Positions 1-6,236 of a stretch of DNA of 6,438 nt are shown piece after piece. The notes under the pieces were generated by a model. It was not told the origin of the DNA. It saw only the letters and a list, made by a program, of their open reading frames with translations, and searched no databases. Location: the NCBI GenBank assembly GCA_030151635.1, contig JASLDF010000122.1:1-6438 (forward strand). The letters are read 5' to 3'. Both the position numbers and the translations under genes were made by a program. How positions within the stretch are numbered: position 1 is the stretch's first letter; every line of letters starts with the position of its first letter. The DNA comes from Bacteroides sp. Its GTDB lineage: Bacteria > Bacteroidota > Bacteroidia > Bacteroidales > Bacteroidaceae.

Positions 1-17
1 TAGGTAAGATTATATGT

Positions 18-55
18 AAAAAAGAAAGGCTAGAAGTGTTACACTTCTAGCCTTT
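18..55 (-). terminator. Rho-independent terminator of the recA operon
   Basis: Positions 25-38 and 42-55 are perfect reverse complements, giving a 14-bp stem with a TTA loop. Read on the minus strand, the stem runs straight into TTTCTTTTTT, the classic U-tract. It lies 23 bases beyond the recA stop codon. On the plus strand no T-tract follows the stem, so it should act on recA only. It marks the end of the three-gene unit. Confidence 0.93.
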
Positions 56-78
56 GATATGTTATATTGTGAAGTAAA

Positions 79-1119
79 TTACTTCTTCTCTTTTGGAGTT
101 TGTAATGCTTCAAAAATCAATTTTTCTAACTCTTCAGCAAGTTCAGGGTTATCTACAACTAATTTTTTAGCAGCATCTCTACCTTGACCAAGTTTGGTTT
201 CGTTGTAGCTGTACCAAGAACCACTTTTCTTAATGATTCCAAATTCAGCACCAAGATCAACGATTTCACCAGCACGAGAAATACCTTCACCGAACATAAT
301 GTCGAATTCAGCTTTTCTAAAAGGAGGAGCTACTTTGTTTTTTACAACTTTTACCCTTGTTTGGTTACCCATAACATCTTCTCCATCTTTAATTTGTTGA
401 CCACGACGGATGTCAAGTCTAACAGATGAATAGAATTTAAGTGCATTACCACCAGTAGTTGTTTCAGGACTACCAAACATAACACCAATCTTCTCACGAA
501 GTTGGTTAATGAAAATACAAGTAGTTCCAGTCTTACTAACAGCCGAAGTTAATTTACGCAGAGCTTGAGACATAAGTCGAGCTTGTAGCCCTACTTTGTT
601 TTCCCCCATTTCACCCTCAATTTCAGCTTTAGGAGTCAACGCAGCAACCGAGTCAATCACAATAATATCAACAGCAGAAGAACGAATAAGTTGTTCTGCA
701 ATTTCAAGTGCTTGTTCACCATTGTCAGGTTGAGAAATCCATAGGTTGTCAACATCAACACCAAGTTTAGCTGCATAGAATCTGTCGAAAGCATGCTCTG
801 CATCAATAAATGCAGCAATTCCTCCTTTTTTCTGTGCTTCTGCCATAGCATGGATAGCGAGTGTTGTTTTACCAGAAGATTCAGGTCCGTAGATTTCGAT
901 AATTCTACCTTTAGGATATCCACCAACTCCAAGTGCAGAATTCAGTGCGATAGATCCAGTAGGAATAACCTCAATATCTTCGATTACTTCATCTCCTAAT
1001 TTCATGACTGAGCCTTTACCGTAGTTCTTCTCAATCTTATCCATAGCAACTTGCAAAGCTTTAAGCTTGTCGCTCATGCCTGCGTTGCCATCTAGGTTTA
1101 GTTCGTCTTTTTTAGCCAT
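79..1119 (-). CDS. recA: RecA recombinase
   Basis: This is the cytoplasmic DNA-dependent ATPase that forms filaments on single-stranded DNA and drives strand exchange in recombinational repair. At 346 residues it has normal length. Visible motifs are Walker A GPESSGKT at residues 78-85, the catalytic glutamate E108 in DAEHA, Walker B around VIDS (153-156), the DNA-binding loop 2 region from FINQLREK to PETTTGG (203-224), and the family signature ALKFYSSVRLDIRR (226-239). Numbering runs 12 residues ahead of E. coli RecA because of a longer N-terminus. The protein ends in TPKEKK, unlike the strongly acidic tail of the E. coli protein. The start ATG at 1117-1119 is separated by one base from the bcp stop, with no Shine-Dalgarno motif, so translation is probably coupled to bcp. 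I saw no separate promoter or SOS box close upstream. Identification is certain by motif content. Confidence 0.99.
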   Translation of the reverse strand: MAKKDELNLDGNAGMSDKLKALQVAMDKIEKNYGKGSVMKLGDEVIEDIEVIPTGSIALNSALGVGGYPKGRIIEIYGPESSGKTTLAIHAMAEAQKKGGIAAFIDAEHAFDRFYAAKLGVDVDNLWISQPDNGEQALEIAEQLIRSSAVDIIVIDSVAALTPKAEIEGEMGENKVGLQARLMSQALRKLTSAVSKTGTTCIFINQLREKIGVMFGSPETTTGGNALKFYSSVRLDIRRGQQIKDGEDVMGNQTRVKVVKNKVAPPFRKAEFDIMFGEGISRAGEIVDLGAEFGIIKKSGSWYSYNETKLGQGRDAAKKLVVDNPELAEELEKLIFEALQTPKEKK

Positions 1120-1120
1120 A

Positions 1121-1582
1121 TTATTTAATCGTATTCAGTATTTGTTCAGCATGAATTTTAGTTTTCACCGCTTTGGAATCAATGATTCGTTCAACAATAC
1201 CTTCTTCATTTATAATGAAAGTCGTACGAAATGTACCCATATAGGTACGTCCGTAGTTCTTTTTTTCTCCATATACACCGTAAGCTTCAACAAGTTTTTT
1301 GTCCGCATCAGCTATAAGAGGAAATGGAATACTGTTTTTTTCAATAAAACGTTGATGACTCTTCTCGTTATCAATACTAGCACCAATTACTTCATAGCCT
1401 TGTTTACGTAGCTCTTCATAATTGTCTCTTAAATTACAAGCTTGAGTTGTACATCCGGGAGTACTATCTTTCGGATAAAAGTATAAAACAACCTTTTTCC
1501 CTTTGTAGTCATTTAGATTGATGTCTTCCCCTTTTTCGTTTTTACCCAATAAATTGGGTGCTATATCTCCTACTTGAATCAT
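1121..1582 (-). CDS. bcp: Thiol peroxidase Bcp (PrxQ-type peroxiredoxin)
   Basis: This is a thiol-dependent peroxidase of the AhpC/TSA thioredoxin-fold superfamily, reducing hydrogen peroxide and organic hydroperoxides in the cytoplasm. At 153 residues it has the usual Bcp length. The active-site segment PKDSTPGCTTQAC (37-49) carries the peroxidatic cysteine C44 and, five residues on, C49. This is the spacing of the resolving cysteine in E. coli-type Bcp, so an atypical 2-Cys mechanism is expected. T41 and R119 (in GTFRTTF) fit the conserved residues that activate the thiolate. The ATG at 1580-1582 overlaps the stop of the upstream dehydrogenase gene in an ATGA arrangement, and the stop is one base from the recA start. 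From memory, bcp lies directly before recA in Porphyromonas gingivalis and is the middle gene of a three-gene recA operon in Bacteroides fragilis that is induced by peroxide and metronidazole. Confidence 0.97.
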   Translation of the reverse strand: MIQVGDIAPNLLGKNEKGEDINLNDYKGKKVVLYFYPKDSTPGCTTQACNLRDNYEELRKQGYEVIGASIDNEKSHQRFIEKNSIPFPLIADADKKLVEAYGVYGEKKNYGRTYMGTFRTTFIINEEGIVERIIDSKAVKTKIHAEQILNTIK

Positions 1583-2772
1583 AACTCTAGGTCAATATCA
1601 TGTAGTTCATGCCAAGGTAAACCTTGTTTATTCAATAGTTCCATGAATGGATCTGGATTGAATTGTTCTACGTTATACACACCAGCTTCTTTCCATTGTC
1701 CTGTTAAAAACATGATTGCTCCAATTGTAGCAGGAACACCGGTTGTGTAACTAACACCTTGCATACCAGTTTCTTTATATGCAGCTTCGTGGCTACAATT
1801 ATTATAAACATAGTATGTTTTTTCTTTTCCGTCTTTAAGACCTTTAATTCGGCAACCAATAGAAGTTTGGCCCGTATAGTTTTCGCCTAATTCTTGAGGA
1901 TTTGGAAGTACCGCTTTCAAAAATTGAATTGGAACGATTTCTTGTCCGTTGTAGTTAATAGGCTTAATACTTGCCATGCCAATATTTTGGATTACTCGAA
2001 GGTGTGTCAAATATTCTTGACCAAATGTCATCCAGAAACGTGCACGTTTAATAGTTGGATAATGTTTAACCAATGACTCCAATTCTTCATGATAAAGCAG
2101 GTATGAGTCTTTAGGACCAACTTCAGGATAGTTGATTACTTTCTTTTGAGAAAGAGGCTCTGTTTCTACCCATTTACCATTTTCGTAGAATTTACCTTTT
2201 TGAGTAATCTCACGGATATTGATTTCAGGATTAAAATTGGTAGCAAATGCTTTGTGGTGGTCACCAGCATTACAGTCAACAATATCCAAATATTGGATTT
2301 CGTCAAAGTGATGTTTAGCCGCGTATGCAGTATAAACACCAGTAACACCTGGGTCAAAACCACAACCAAGAATTGCAGTTAAACCAGCTTTTTTAAATCT
2401 ATCGTGATAAGCCCATTGCCAGCTATATTGATATTTAGCTTCATCAAGAGGCTCATAGTTTGCAGTATCCAAATAATTCACACCAGCCTCTAAACAAGCA
2501 TCCATAATGGTTAAGTCTTGATAAGGAAGTGCCACGTTAATAACGATGTCGGGTTTGAAAGAATTAAATAAACTAACTAACTCGGCTACATTATCAGCGT
2601 CAACTTTGGCTGTTTTGATATTAGGATTACCAATTGCTTTTACAATATCGTCACATTTTGATTGAGTACGACTTGCAAGCATGATGTCAGTGAAAATATC
2701 GGCATTTTGTGCCACTTTGTGTGCTACTACGGTTCCTACACCGCCAGCACCGATGATTAGGACTCTACCCAT
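1579..2772 (-). CDS. Carboxynorspermidine/carboxyspermidine dehydrogenase (saccharopine dehydrogenase family)
   Basis: A 397-residue member of the saccharopine dehydrogenase family. The N-terminal Rossmann motif is GAGGVG (8-13), with SRTQSK (34-39) at the end of the second strand, a basic context that fits NADPH. The segment GCGFDPGVTGVYTAYAA (136-152) is typical of the carboxynorspermidine dehydrogenase branch (CASDH, often labelled LYS1-like), as is the overall length. Family knowledge: CASDH joins aspartate semialdehyde to putrescine or diaminopropane reductively, giving carboxyspermidine or carboxynorspermidine. A decarboxylase (CASDC, nspC) then finishes spermidine or norspermidine; it is not in this window. 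It is the first gene of the unit. The ATG at 2770-2772 sits about 48 bases downstream of a TATATTTG -7 element, and the TGA stop overlaps the bcp start. True saccharopine (lysine) dehydrogenase is less likely for this lineage, but substrate choice cannot be proven from sequence. Confidence 0.87.
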   Translation of the reverse strand: MGRVLIIGAGGVGTVVAHKVAQNADIFTDIMLASRTQSKCDDIVKAIGNPNIKTAKVDADNVAELVSLFNSFKPDIVINVALPYQDLTIMDACLEAGVNYLDTANYEPLDEAKYQYSWQWAYHDRFKKAGLTAILGCGFDPGVTGVYTAYAAKHHFDEIQYLDIVDCNAGDHHKAFATNFNPEINIREITQKGKFYENGKWVETEPLSQKKVINYPEVGPKDSYLLYHEELESLVKHYPTIKRARFWMTFGQEYLTHLRVIQNIGMASIKPINYNGQEIVPIQFLKAVLPNPQELGENYTGQTSIGCRIKGLKDGKEKTYYVYNNCSHEAAYKETGMQGVSYTTGVPATIGAIMFLTGQWKEAGVYNVEQFNPDPFMELLNKQGLPWHELHDIDLEL

Positions 2773-2819
2773 TCTTTTACGATTGTTTTAAGGGTTATAT
2801 AAAGTGATATTATTAAGAA

Positions 2820-2827
2820 CAAATATA
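2820..2827 (-). promoter_or_regulatory. Candidate -7 element for the dehydrogenase-bcp-recA operon
   Basis: The minus strand reads TATATTTG, an exact fit to the Bacteroidota primary-sigma -7 consensus TAnnTTTG. It would start transcription near 2813 and give a leader of about 40 bases. No good TTTG -33 box is found at the usual 19-21 base spacing, so this is a half-supported promoter. It is the only exact -7 match I noticed close upstream of the operon. Confidence 0.5.
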
Positions 2828-2977
2828 CTAGTAATTTTCCATTTTTCGATGATAATATACGAGTTCCTTTTTTGTAGGTGGTTTTTGATAAATACTAGCA
2901 GTTTTTGTAAACATATCTTAATTTAAAATGTTGTTTATTTTGAATTATTTTTATCGAAATCTTGTAAAAAGTCGTAG

Positions 2978-3010
2978 TTTAGTGCCTAGATATAGAAACC
3001 TATAACTTTG
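2978..3010 (+). promoter_or_regulatory. Candidate promoter of the META lipoprotein gene
   Basis: TAACTTTG at 3003-3010 is an exact match to the Bacteroidota -7 consensus TAnnTTTG. TTTA at 2978-2981, 21 bases upstream, matches three of the four bases of the TTTG -33 box. Transcription would begin near 3017, leaving a leader of about 58 bases that becomes A-rich before the ATG at 3075. Confidence 0.55.
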
Positions 3011-3074
3011 ACCGATGCTTGAATAGGCTTTATTGCAATGTTTTAGCATAAAAGTTATGTAAAAATTAAAACAT

Positions 3075-3887
3075 ATGAGAAAAACTTTCTTTACAATGTG
3101 CCTTATGGCCGTAGCTATGTTTAGTATGCAATCATGTAAATCATCAAAAGTCGTTGCTACTCCTTCTGTCGATTTGGCTGGAGAGTGGGAAATTATTGAA
3201 ATTTATGGCTCGTCAGTAGTACCTGCAGAGCACCAACCATTTCCTTTTATTGGATTCAACCTTAGTGAAGCTCGTTTCTATGGAAGCAGTGGTTGTAACC
3301 GAATGATGGGAGAAGTGAATTTAGGAGAAAAAGCGAATGCTTTATCTTTTGGTAAAATCGCTGGGACAATGATGATGTGTCCTAATATGGATATAGAACA
3401 AAGTGTACTAAGAATGCTTGAAAATGTTAAGAGTTACAAGGGTATCAGTGAAACTGAAATTGAACTTTTAGGTTCAAAGAAGAACCCTATCGCTATTCTT
3501 AAAATGAAAGACAATGTAATTGTTGACGAAAACTTGACTAGTAAATGGCAAGTTAATAGTTTTGCAGACAAAGACAAAGATCTTCTTTTAGCTAAAGGAA
3601 ACGCACCTTATATTGATATTGATGTTGAAGCTAAATCTGTGACAGGATTTGCAGGTTGCAACAGAATCAATGGTGTTGCTAACTTTGGTGCTGGAGAATT
3701 GCAATCTGTATCATTCTCAAAAATGGCTGTAACAAGAATGATGTGCGAGAATATCGCAGTTGAAACCGCTTTCTTGAAAGTGTTGAATGAAGCTGCTACT
3801 TATAAAATAAGTAACGATCATTCAGAATTAGTTCTTTATGATAAAGAGGGCAGAAGAATTATTGAGTTTATGAATGTAGGCGAGTAA
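3075..3887 (+). CDS. Lipoprotein with two tandem META (HslJ-like) domains
   Basis: A 270-residue cell-envelope protein of unproven function. The N-terminus has MRK, a short hydrophobic stretch (5-17) and a lipobox-like MQSC, so C21 is the probable lipidation site. The residues after it (KSSKVV) are not the acidic Bacteroidota signal for surface export, so I expect it to face the periplasm. Two META domains follow, at about 35-145 and 155-266. Each has a GCNR motif (C74, C195) and a T-x-MMC or T-R-MMC motif (C102, C224). The two copies align with a period of about 121 residues, showing an internal duplication. META domains occur in E. coli HslJ, a heat-induced protein linked to novobiocin resistance, and in various secreted bacterial proteins; no reaction is known. 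The ATG follows an A-rich leader without Shine-Dalgarno motif. The gene is monocistronic, with its own promoter candidate and terminator. Confidence 0.9.
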   Translation: MRKTFFTMCLMAVAMFSMQSCKSSKVVATPSVDLAGEWEIIEIYGSSVVPAEHQPFPFIGFNLSEARFYGSSGCNRMMGEVNLGEKANALSFGKIAGTMMMCPNMDIEQSVLRMLENVKSYKGISETEIELLGSKKNPIAILKMKDNVIVDENLTSKWQVNSFADKDKDLLLAKGNAPYIDIDVEAKSVTGFAGCNRINGVANFGAGELQSVSFSKMAVTRMMCENIAVETAFLKVLNEAATYKISNDHSELVLYDKEGRRIIEFMNVGE

Positions 3888-3898
3888 ATAAATCTCTT

Positions 3899-3949
3899 GA
3901 AAAATATTAAATAGGTCTGTTGATAATTCAGCAGACCTATTTTCTTTTT
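3899..3949. terminator. Bidirectional terminator between the META gene and the permease gene
   Basis: Positions 3909-3923 pair with 3928-3942 to form a 15-bp stem (one G-T pair) with a TAAT loop. On the plus strand TCTTTTT follows, ending the META transcript 22 bases after its stop. On the minus strand the stem is followed by AATATTTTTC, so it can also end the permease transcript. The permease stop codon TAG (3937-3939) lies within the stem. Confidence 0.88.
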
Positions 3950-4923
3950 AGCATAATCCATAATACAATAGGAGCTCCGAATAATGATGTGACGGCATTG
4001 ATTGGTAATGCCGAGTTTAACCAAGGTAATTGAGAAACAATATCGCAAGCCATAAGGATACTAGCACCTAAAAGAATAGATGCAGGTAAAATTATACGAT
4101 GGTTTGATGTCTTAAAAATTCCTCGGGCAATGTGGGGCATTGTGATACCTATAAAGCCTATGGGACCTGTAAATGCTGTTGCAGTTCCAGTTAAAATTGC
4201 CGTTAGTAGGATGATGAAAAAACGTGTCTGTTTCACATGGATACCAACACCTTGTGCATAATCAGTTCCTAGCAAAAAGACATTCAATTGTTTAATAATA
4301 AATGTGGATGCAAATAGAGTTATAAGTAGAATAGGGATGAGTACTTGTAATTGTGTCCACCCTGGTGCCGATAAACTACCAAAGGTCCATGTGATAAATA
4401 ACTTTAAGGTATCTGGATTACTGATATTTTGTAGGATGCTAACAATAGAACTGGTGAAATATCCAAACATTACTCCTACAATTAAAAGGGATACCGAATT
4501 TTTTATGCGAGTAGATACCAATATAACGAGTAGAAGAATTGAAACAGCACCTAAAATAGCAGCTAATATTTGTGCCGATCCTCCCATTAGGCTACTAACA
4601 GAAAAACCTCCAAGAGTGAGTAGGGCAACTCCTAAACTAGCTCCTGAATTAATGCCCAATACATCTGGGCCTGCCAATGGATTTTTAAACAGAGTTTGCA
4701 TTAAAAGACCAGACGCAGCTAACGATGCTCCGACAAATATAGCTGTTAACGCTTTGGGTAACCGATGGTTTACAATAATTTCATAATATATAGTATCATC
4801 AACAGATGTGATGCTTTGCCATAACTCCGAGAATGGAATAACGACACTCCCCAAGAGAATATCACCTATAAAAGCAATACTACACAATGCGATTAAAAGT
4901 AAAAACTTAGAACTATTTGTCAT
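3937..4923 (-). CDS. FecCD-family ABC transporter permease (iron chelate, heme or cobalamin import)
   Basis: A 328-residue inner-membrane protein of the BtuC/FecCD family, normally about 330 residues with ten membrane helices; hydrophobic segments fill nearly the whole chain. Family motifs in order are RLPKALTAIFVG (54-65), NPLAGPDVLGINSGASLG (81-98), LLGTDYAQGVGI (217-228) and the ATPase-contact loop GPIGFIGITMPHIAR (253-267). It should form a homodimer channel fed by the binding protein encoded just upstream; the ATG is one base after that gene's stop, so they are likely coupled. The C-terminus (GAPIVLWIMLKRK) is that of a complete family member, although the stop codon sits inside the terminator stem. 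The usual downstream ATPase gene is absent. The substrate cannot be read from sequence: iron-siderophore, heme and vitamin B12 are all possible. I saw no cobalamin riboswitch before the operon. Confidence 0.95.
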   Translation of the reverse strand: MTNSSKFLLLIALCSIAFIGDILLGSVVIPFSELWQSITSVDDTIYYEIIVNHRLPKALTAIFVGASLAASGLLMQTLFKNPLAGPDVLGINSGASLGVALLTLGGFSVSSLMGGSAQILAAILGAVSILLLVILVSTRIKNSVSLLIVGVMFGYFTSSIVSILQNISNPDTLKLFITWTFGSLSAPGWTQLQVLIPILLITLFASTFIIKQLNVFLLGTDYAQGVGIHVKQTRFFIILLTAILTGTATAFTGPIGFIGITMPHIARGIFKTSNHRIILPASILLGASILMACDIVSQLPWLNSALPINAVTSLFGAPIVLWIMLKRK

Positions 4924-4924
4924 G

Positions 4925-6055
4925 TTAGTCTAGTTTCTTTAAGAATGAAAACTCATATTCAGTCATTAATTCTGGATGTGCAGCTTTAATCAAGTCTTTT
5001 AAAATTAAATCAGGTCTAGCCACTCCCATTTCCCAATAATCATTGCCTCCTCTAGAATTACTTCTATTATTGTTATTATAGACGTTTTTTGTTTTGTATG
5101 CTTCAAACAGACGGTACTTGTCGTTCGATTCAATCAATTCAGAAAGTGTGTTTGCTTGTACATTAACCCATACTTTAGCAGAGTTAAAATAGATTAAAGC
5201 CTCTTCTATAGTAACGGGTATGCTACCGTGGTTTTTAGTGTCCTCTTTGTAGTAATAGTCAGTTTTAGCTGCCTTAAACAGCTCTGCGTTGTAGCTTTGT
5301 CCTGCAGGCATAGACCAAGTACCTCTAAAGTCTTGTCCTGAAAGAATAGTAGGACACTCCGATACATTGCTTGCTAGTAACTCAGCTTCTTCGTAATTGG
5401 TTACAATTGTGTTAAAAATACAATCAGCCTCTTCATCTTTGTCATAGAAAGCTGCAATAAACTTAATCCACTCTGCACGGCCCAAAATAGAAGGTTCTTG
5501 CCACTCAATATTGAAAATAGGAGTCAGCTTAAAGCGAGTGAAATTATCTGCTTCCGCTTGATCGCCACTAAAGGATGTTGTAAATACAACTTCGGGTTTA
5601 GTCAGAATCAATTGCTCCATATTGAGGTTATAAGAATCGCCTACATCCTTAATTGAGCCCTCTTGAACCCCTGCCAAAATAACCTCGTTATACACATAAT
5701 CTGTATTGCAGGTTGCCGTAACCGTATTCAATACCCCAAGAAGCTCCATAAAGCCTAAATATGTGGCAGAGTTTACCATAACCTTATTAATAGGTGTTTT
5801 TATTTTTATACCATCAGTAGGTGTTTCTACTGTCATATCTTTCACCAAATAATAGGTTGAATGTGTCTTATAGTCATTCCAAGGGTTATAAACTGTCAGC
5901 TTTTTGTAGTTTTTGTCAGTAGAATCTACTGAAAACCCCTTTGCATAACGTATGGCATCGTCTTTGTTTATTACTTCTTGACTTTGCTTGTTATTGCAGC
6001 TTACTGTAGTGATGAGAATGTTTAAAAAGAAAAGATATTTGATAAACTTGTTCAT
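4925..6055 (-). CDS. TroA-like ABC transporter substrate-binding lipoprotein (BtuF/FepB type)
   Basis: A 376-residue periplasmic binding protein of the helical-backbone (PF01497-like) class that should deliver ligand to the FecCD permease encoded one base downstream. The signal segment is MNKFIKYLFFLNILITTVSC, with a lipobox ending at C20, so the protein is probably a lipoprotein. A Bacteroidota-style N-terminal part follows (YAKGF at 37-41, then VYNPWND at 55-61). Next come the N-lobe (INKVMVNSATYLGFMELLG, 89-107; the helix and strand at 145-160, NMEQLILTKPEVVFTT) and a C-lobe ending with DYWEMGVARPDLILKDLI (339-356). An Asn/Ser/Gly-rich loop, VYNNNNRSNSRGGND, occupies 325-339. The start ATG (6053-6055) lies about 20 bases after the expected start of transcription from a TATCTTTG element. 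The ligand is unknown; iron complex, heme or cobalamin are the options. It is divergent from dnaK. Confidence 0.9.
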   Translation of the reverse strand: MNKFIKYLFFLNILITTVSCNNKQSQEVINKDDAIRYAKGFSVDSTDKNYKKLTVYNPWNDYKTHSTYYLVKDMTVETPTDGIKIKTPINKVMVNSATYLGFMELLGVLNTVTATCNTDYVYNEVILAGVQEGSIKDVGDSYNLNMEQLILTKPEVVFTTSFSGDQAEADNFTRFKLTPIFNIEWQEPSILGRAEWIKFIAAFYDKDEEADCIFNTIVTNYEEAELLASNVSECPTILSGQDFRGTWSMPAGQSYNAELFKAAKTDYYYKEDTKNHGSIPVTIEEALIYFNSAKVWVNVQANTLSELIESNDKYRLFEAYKTKNVYNNNNRSNSRGGNDYWEMGVARPDLILKDLIKAAHPELMTEYEFSFLKKLD

Positions 6056-6079
6056 ATGTGTTTTGCTTTTTCAATTAAA

Positions 6080-6087
6080 CAAAGATA
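6080..6087 (-). promoter_or_regulatory. Candidate -7 element of the substrate-binding protein/permease operon
   Basis: The minus strand reads TATCTTTG, an exact match to the Bacteroidota -7 consensus TAnnTTTG. Transcription would start near 6074, giving a leader of about 20 bases to the ATG at 6055. The sequence at the -33 distance does not resemble TTTG, so strength or activator dependence is open. Confidence 0.55.
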
Positions 6088-6195
6088 TGAAAATATGTAG
6101 ATGTCTCCTTATTCTTGATTATTGAATATATAGACAACTTGATTTGAAGAGTATGACACAAATACTAAATAAAGCTGTCAAATCGTCAGCAACGA

Positions 6196-6203
6196 TAAGT
6201 TTG
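6196..6203 (+). promoter_or_regulatory. Alternative -7 element for dnaK
   Basis: TAAGTTTG matches the primary-sigma -7 consensus TAnnTTTG exactly and points toward dnaK, with a start expected near 6210 and a leader of about 95 bases. No TTTG-like -33 box is seen 19-21 bases upstream. It may provide basal dnaK transcription beside the sigma-54-like element downstream, or be a chance match. Confidence 0.35.
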
Positions 6204-6221
6204 ATAGCAAGATTTAAATTG

Positions 6222-6236
6222 TGGCACAATGTTTGT
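6222..6236 (+). promoter_or_regulatory. Sigma-54-like -24/-12 promoter element before dnaK
   Basis: TGGCAC at 6222-6227 followed by TTGT at 6233-6236 fits the RpoN consensus TGGCACg-N4-TTGCa in spacing: GG and the -12 G are separated by exactly ten bases. The one important mismatch is T instead of C after the -12 G, and the base after TGGCAC is A. The predicted start is near 6248, leaving a leader of about 57 bases before the dnaK ATG. RpoN is known in Bacteroidota, but whether it drives dnaK here is inference. Confidence 0.5.

Larger units (their letters stand above)
2773..3074. other. Divergent intergenic region
   Basis: This 302-base, very AT-rich stretch lies between the start codons of the minus-strand dehydrogenase gene and the plus-strand META lipoprotein gene. 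I see no plausible reading frame, tRNA or long hairpin. It holds a promoter candidate for each direction (minus-strand -7 box at 2820-2827, plus-strand boxes at 2978-3010). The middle, about 2830-2975, contains many T-runs and TTTG words but no -7 box pairing with them, and I cannot assign it a function. Confidence 0.7.

Noticed and set aside
1120..1250. LexA/SOS box controlling recA
   Set aside because: The region before recA is the coding end of bcp, and I see no CTG-N10-CAG or GAAC-N4-GTTC palindrome with promoter elements there.
1067..1411. A 114-codon plus-strand open frame spanning the bcp-recA junction
   Set aside because: It is antisense to two certain genes, rich in Phe/Ser/Asn as expected of a shadow frame in AT-rich DNA, and has no signals of its own.
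3036..3056. Short hairpin TTTTA-GCA-TAAAA before the META gene
   Set aside because: It has only five A/T pairs, is common by chance at this base composition, and has no G/C-rich core or supporting context.
3890..3937. A remnant of a missing ATPase gene between the permease and META genes
   Set aside because: Fewer than 50 bases separate the two genes and they are filled by the terminator, with no Walker or ABC-signature coding trace.
4304..4786. A 160-codon plus-strand open frame inside the permease region
   Set aside because: It is wholly antisense to the FecCD permease, whose motifs are unmistakable, and its translation has no recognisable domain and no promoter or leader of its own.
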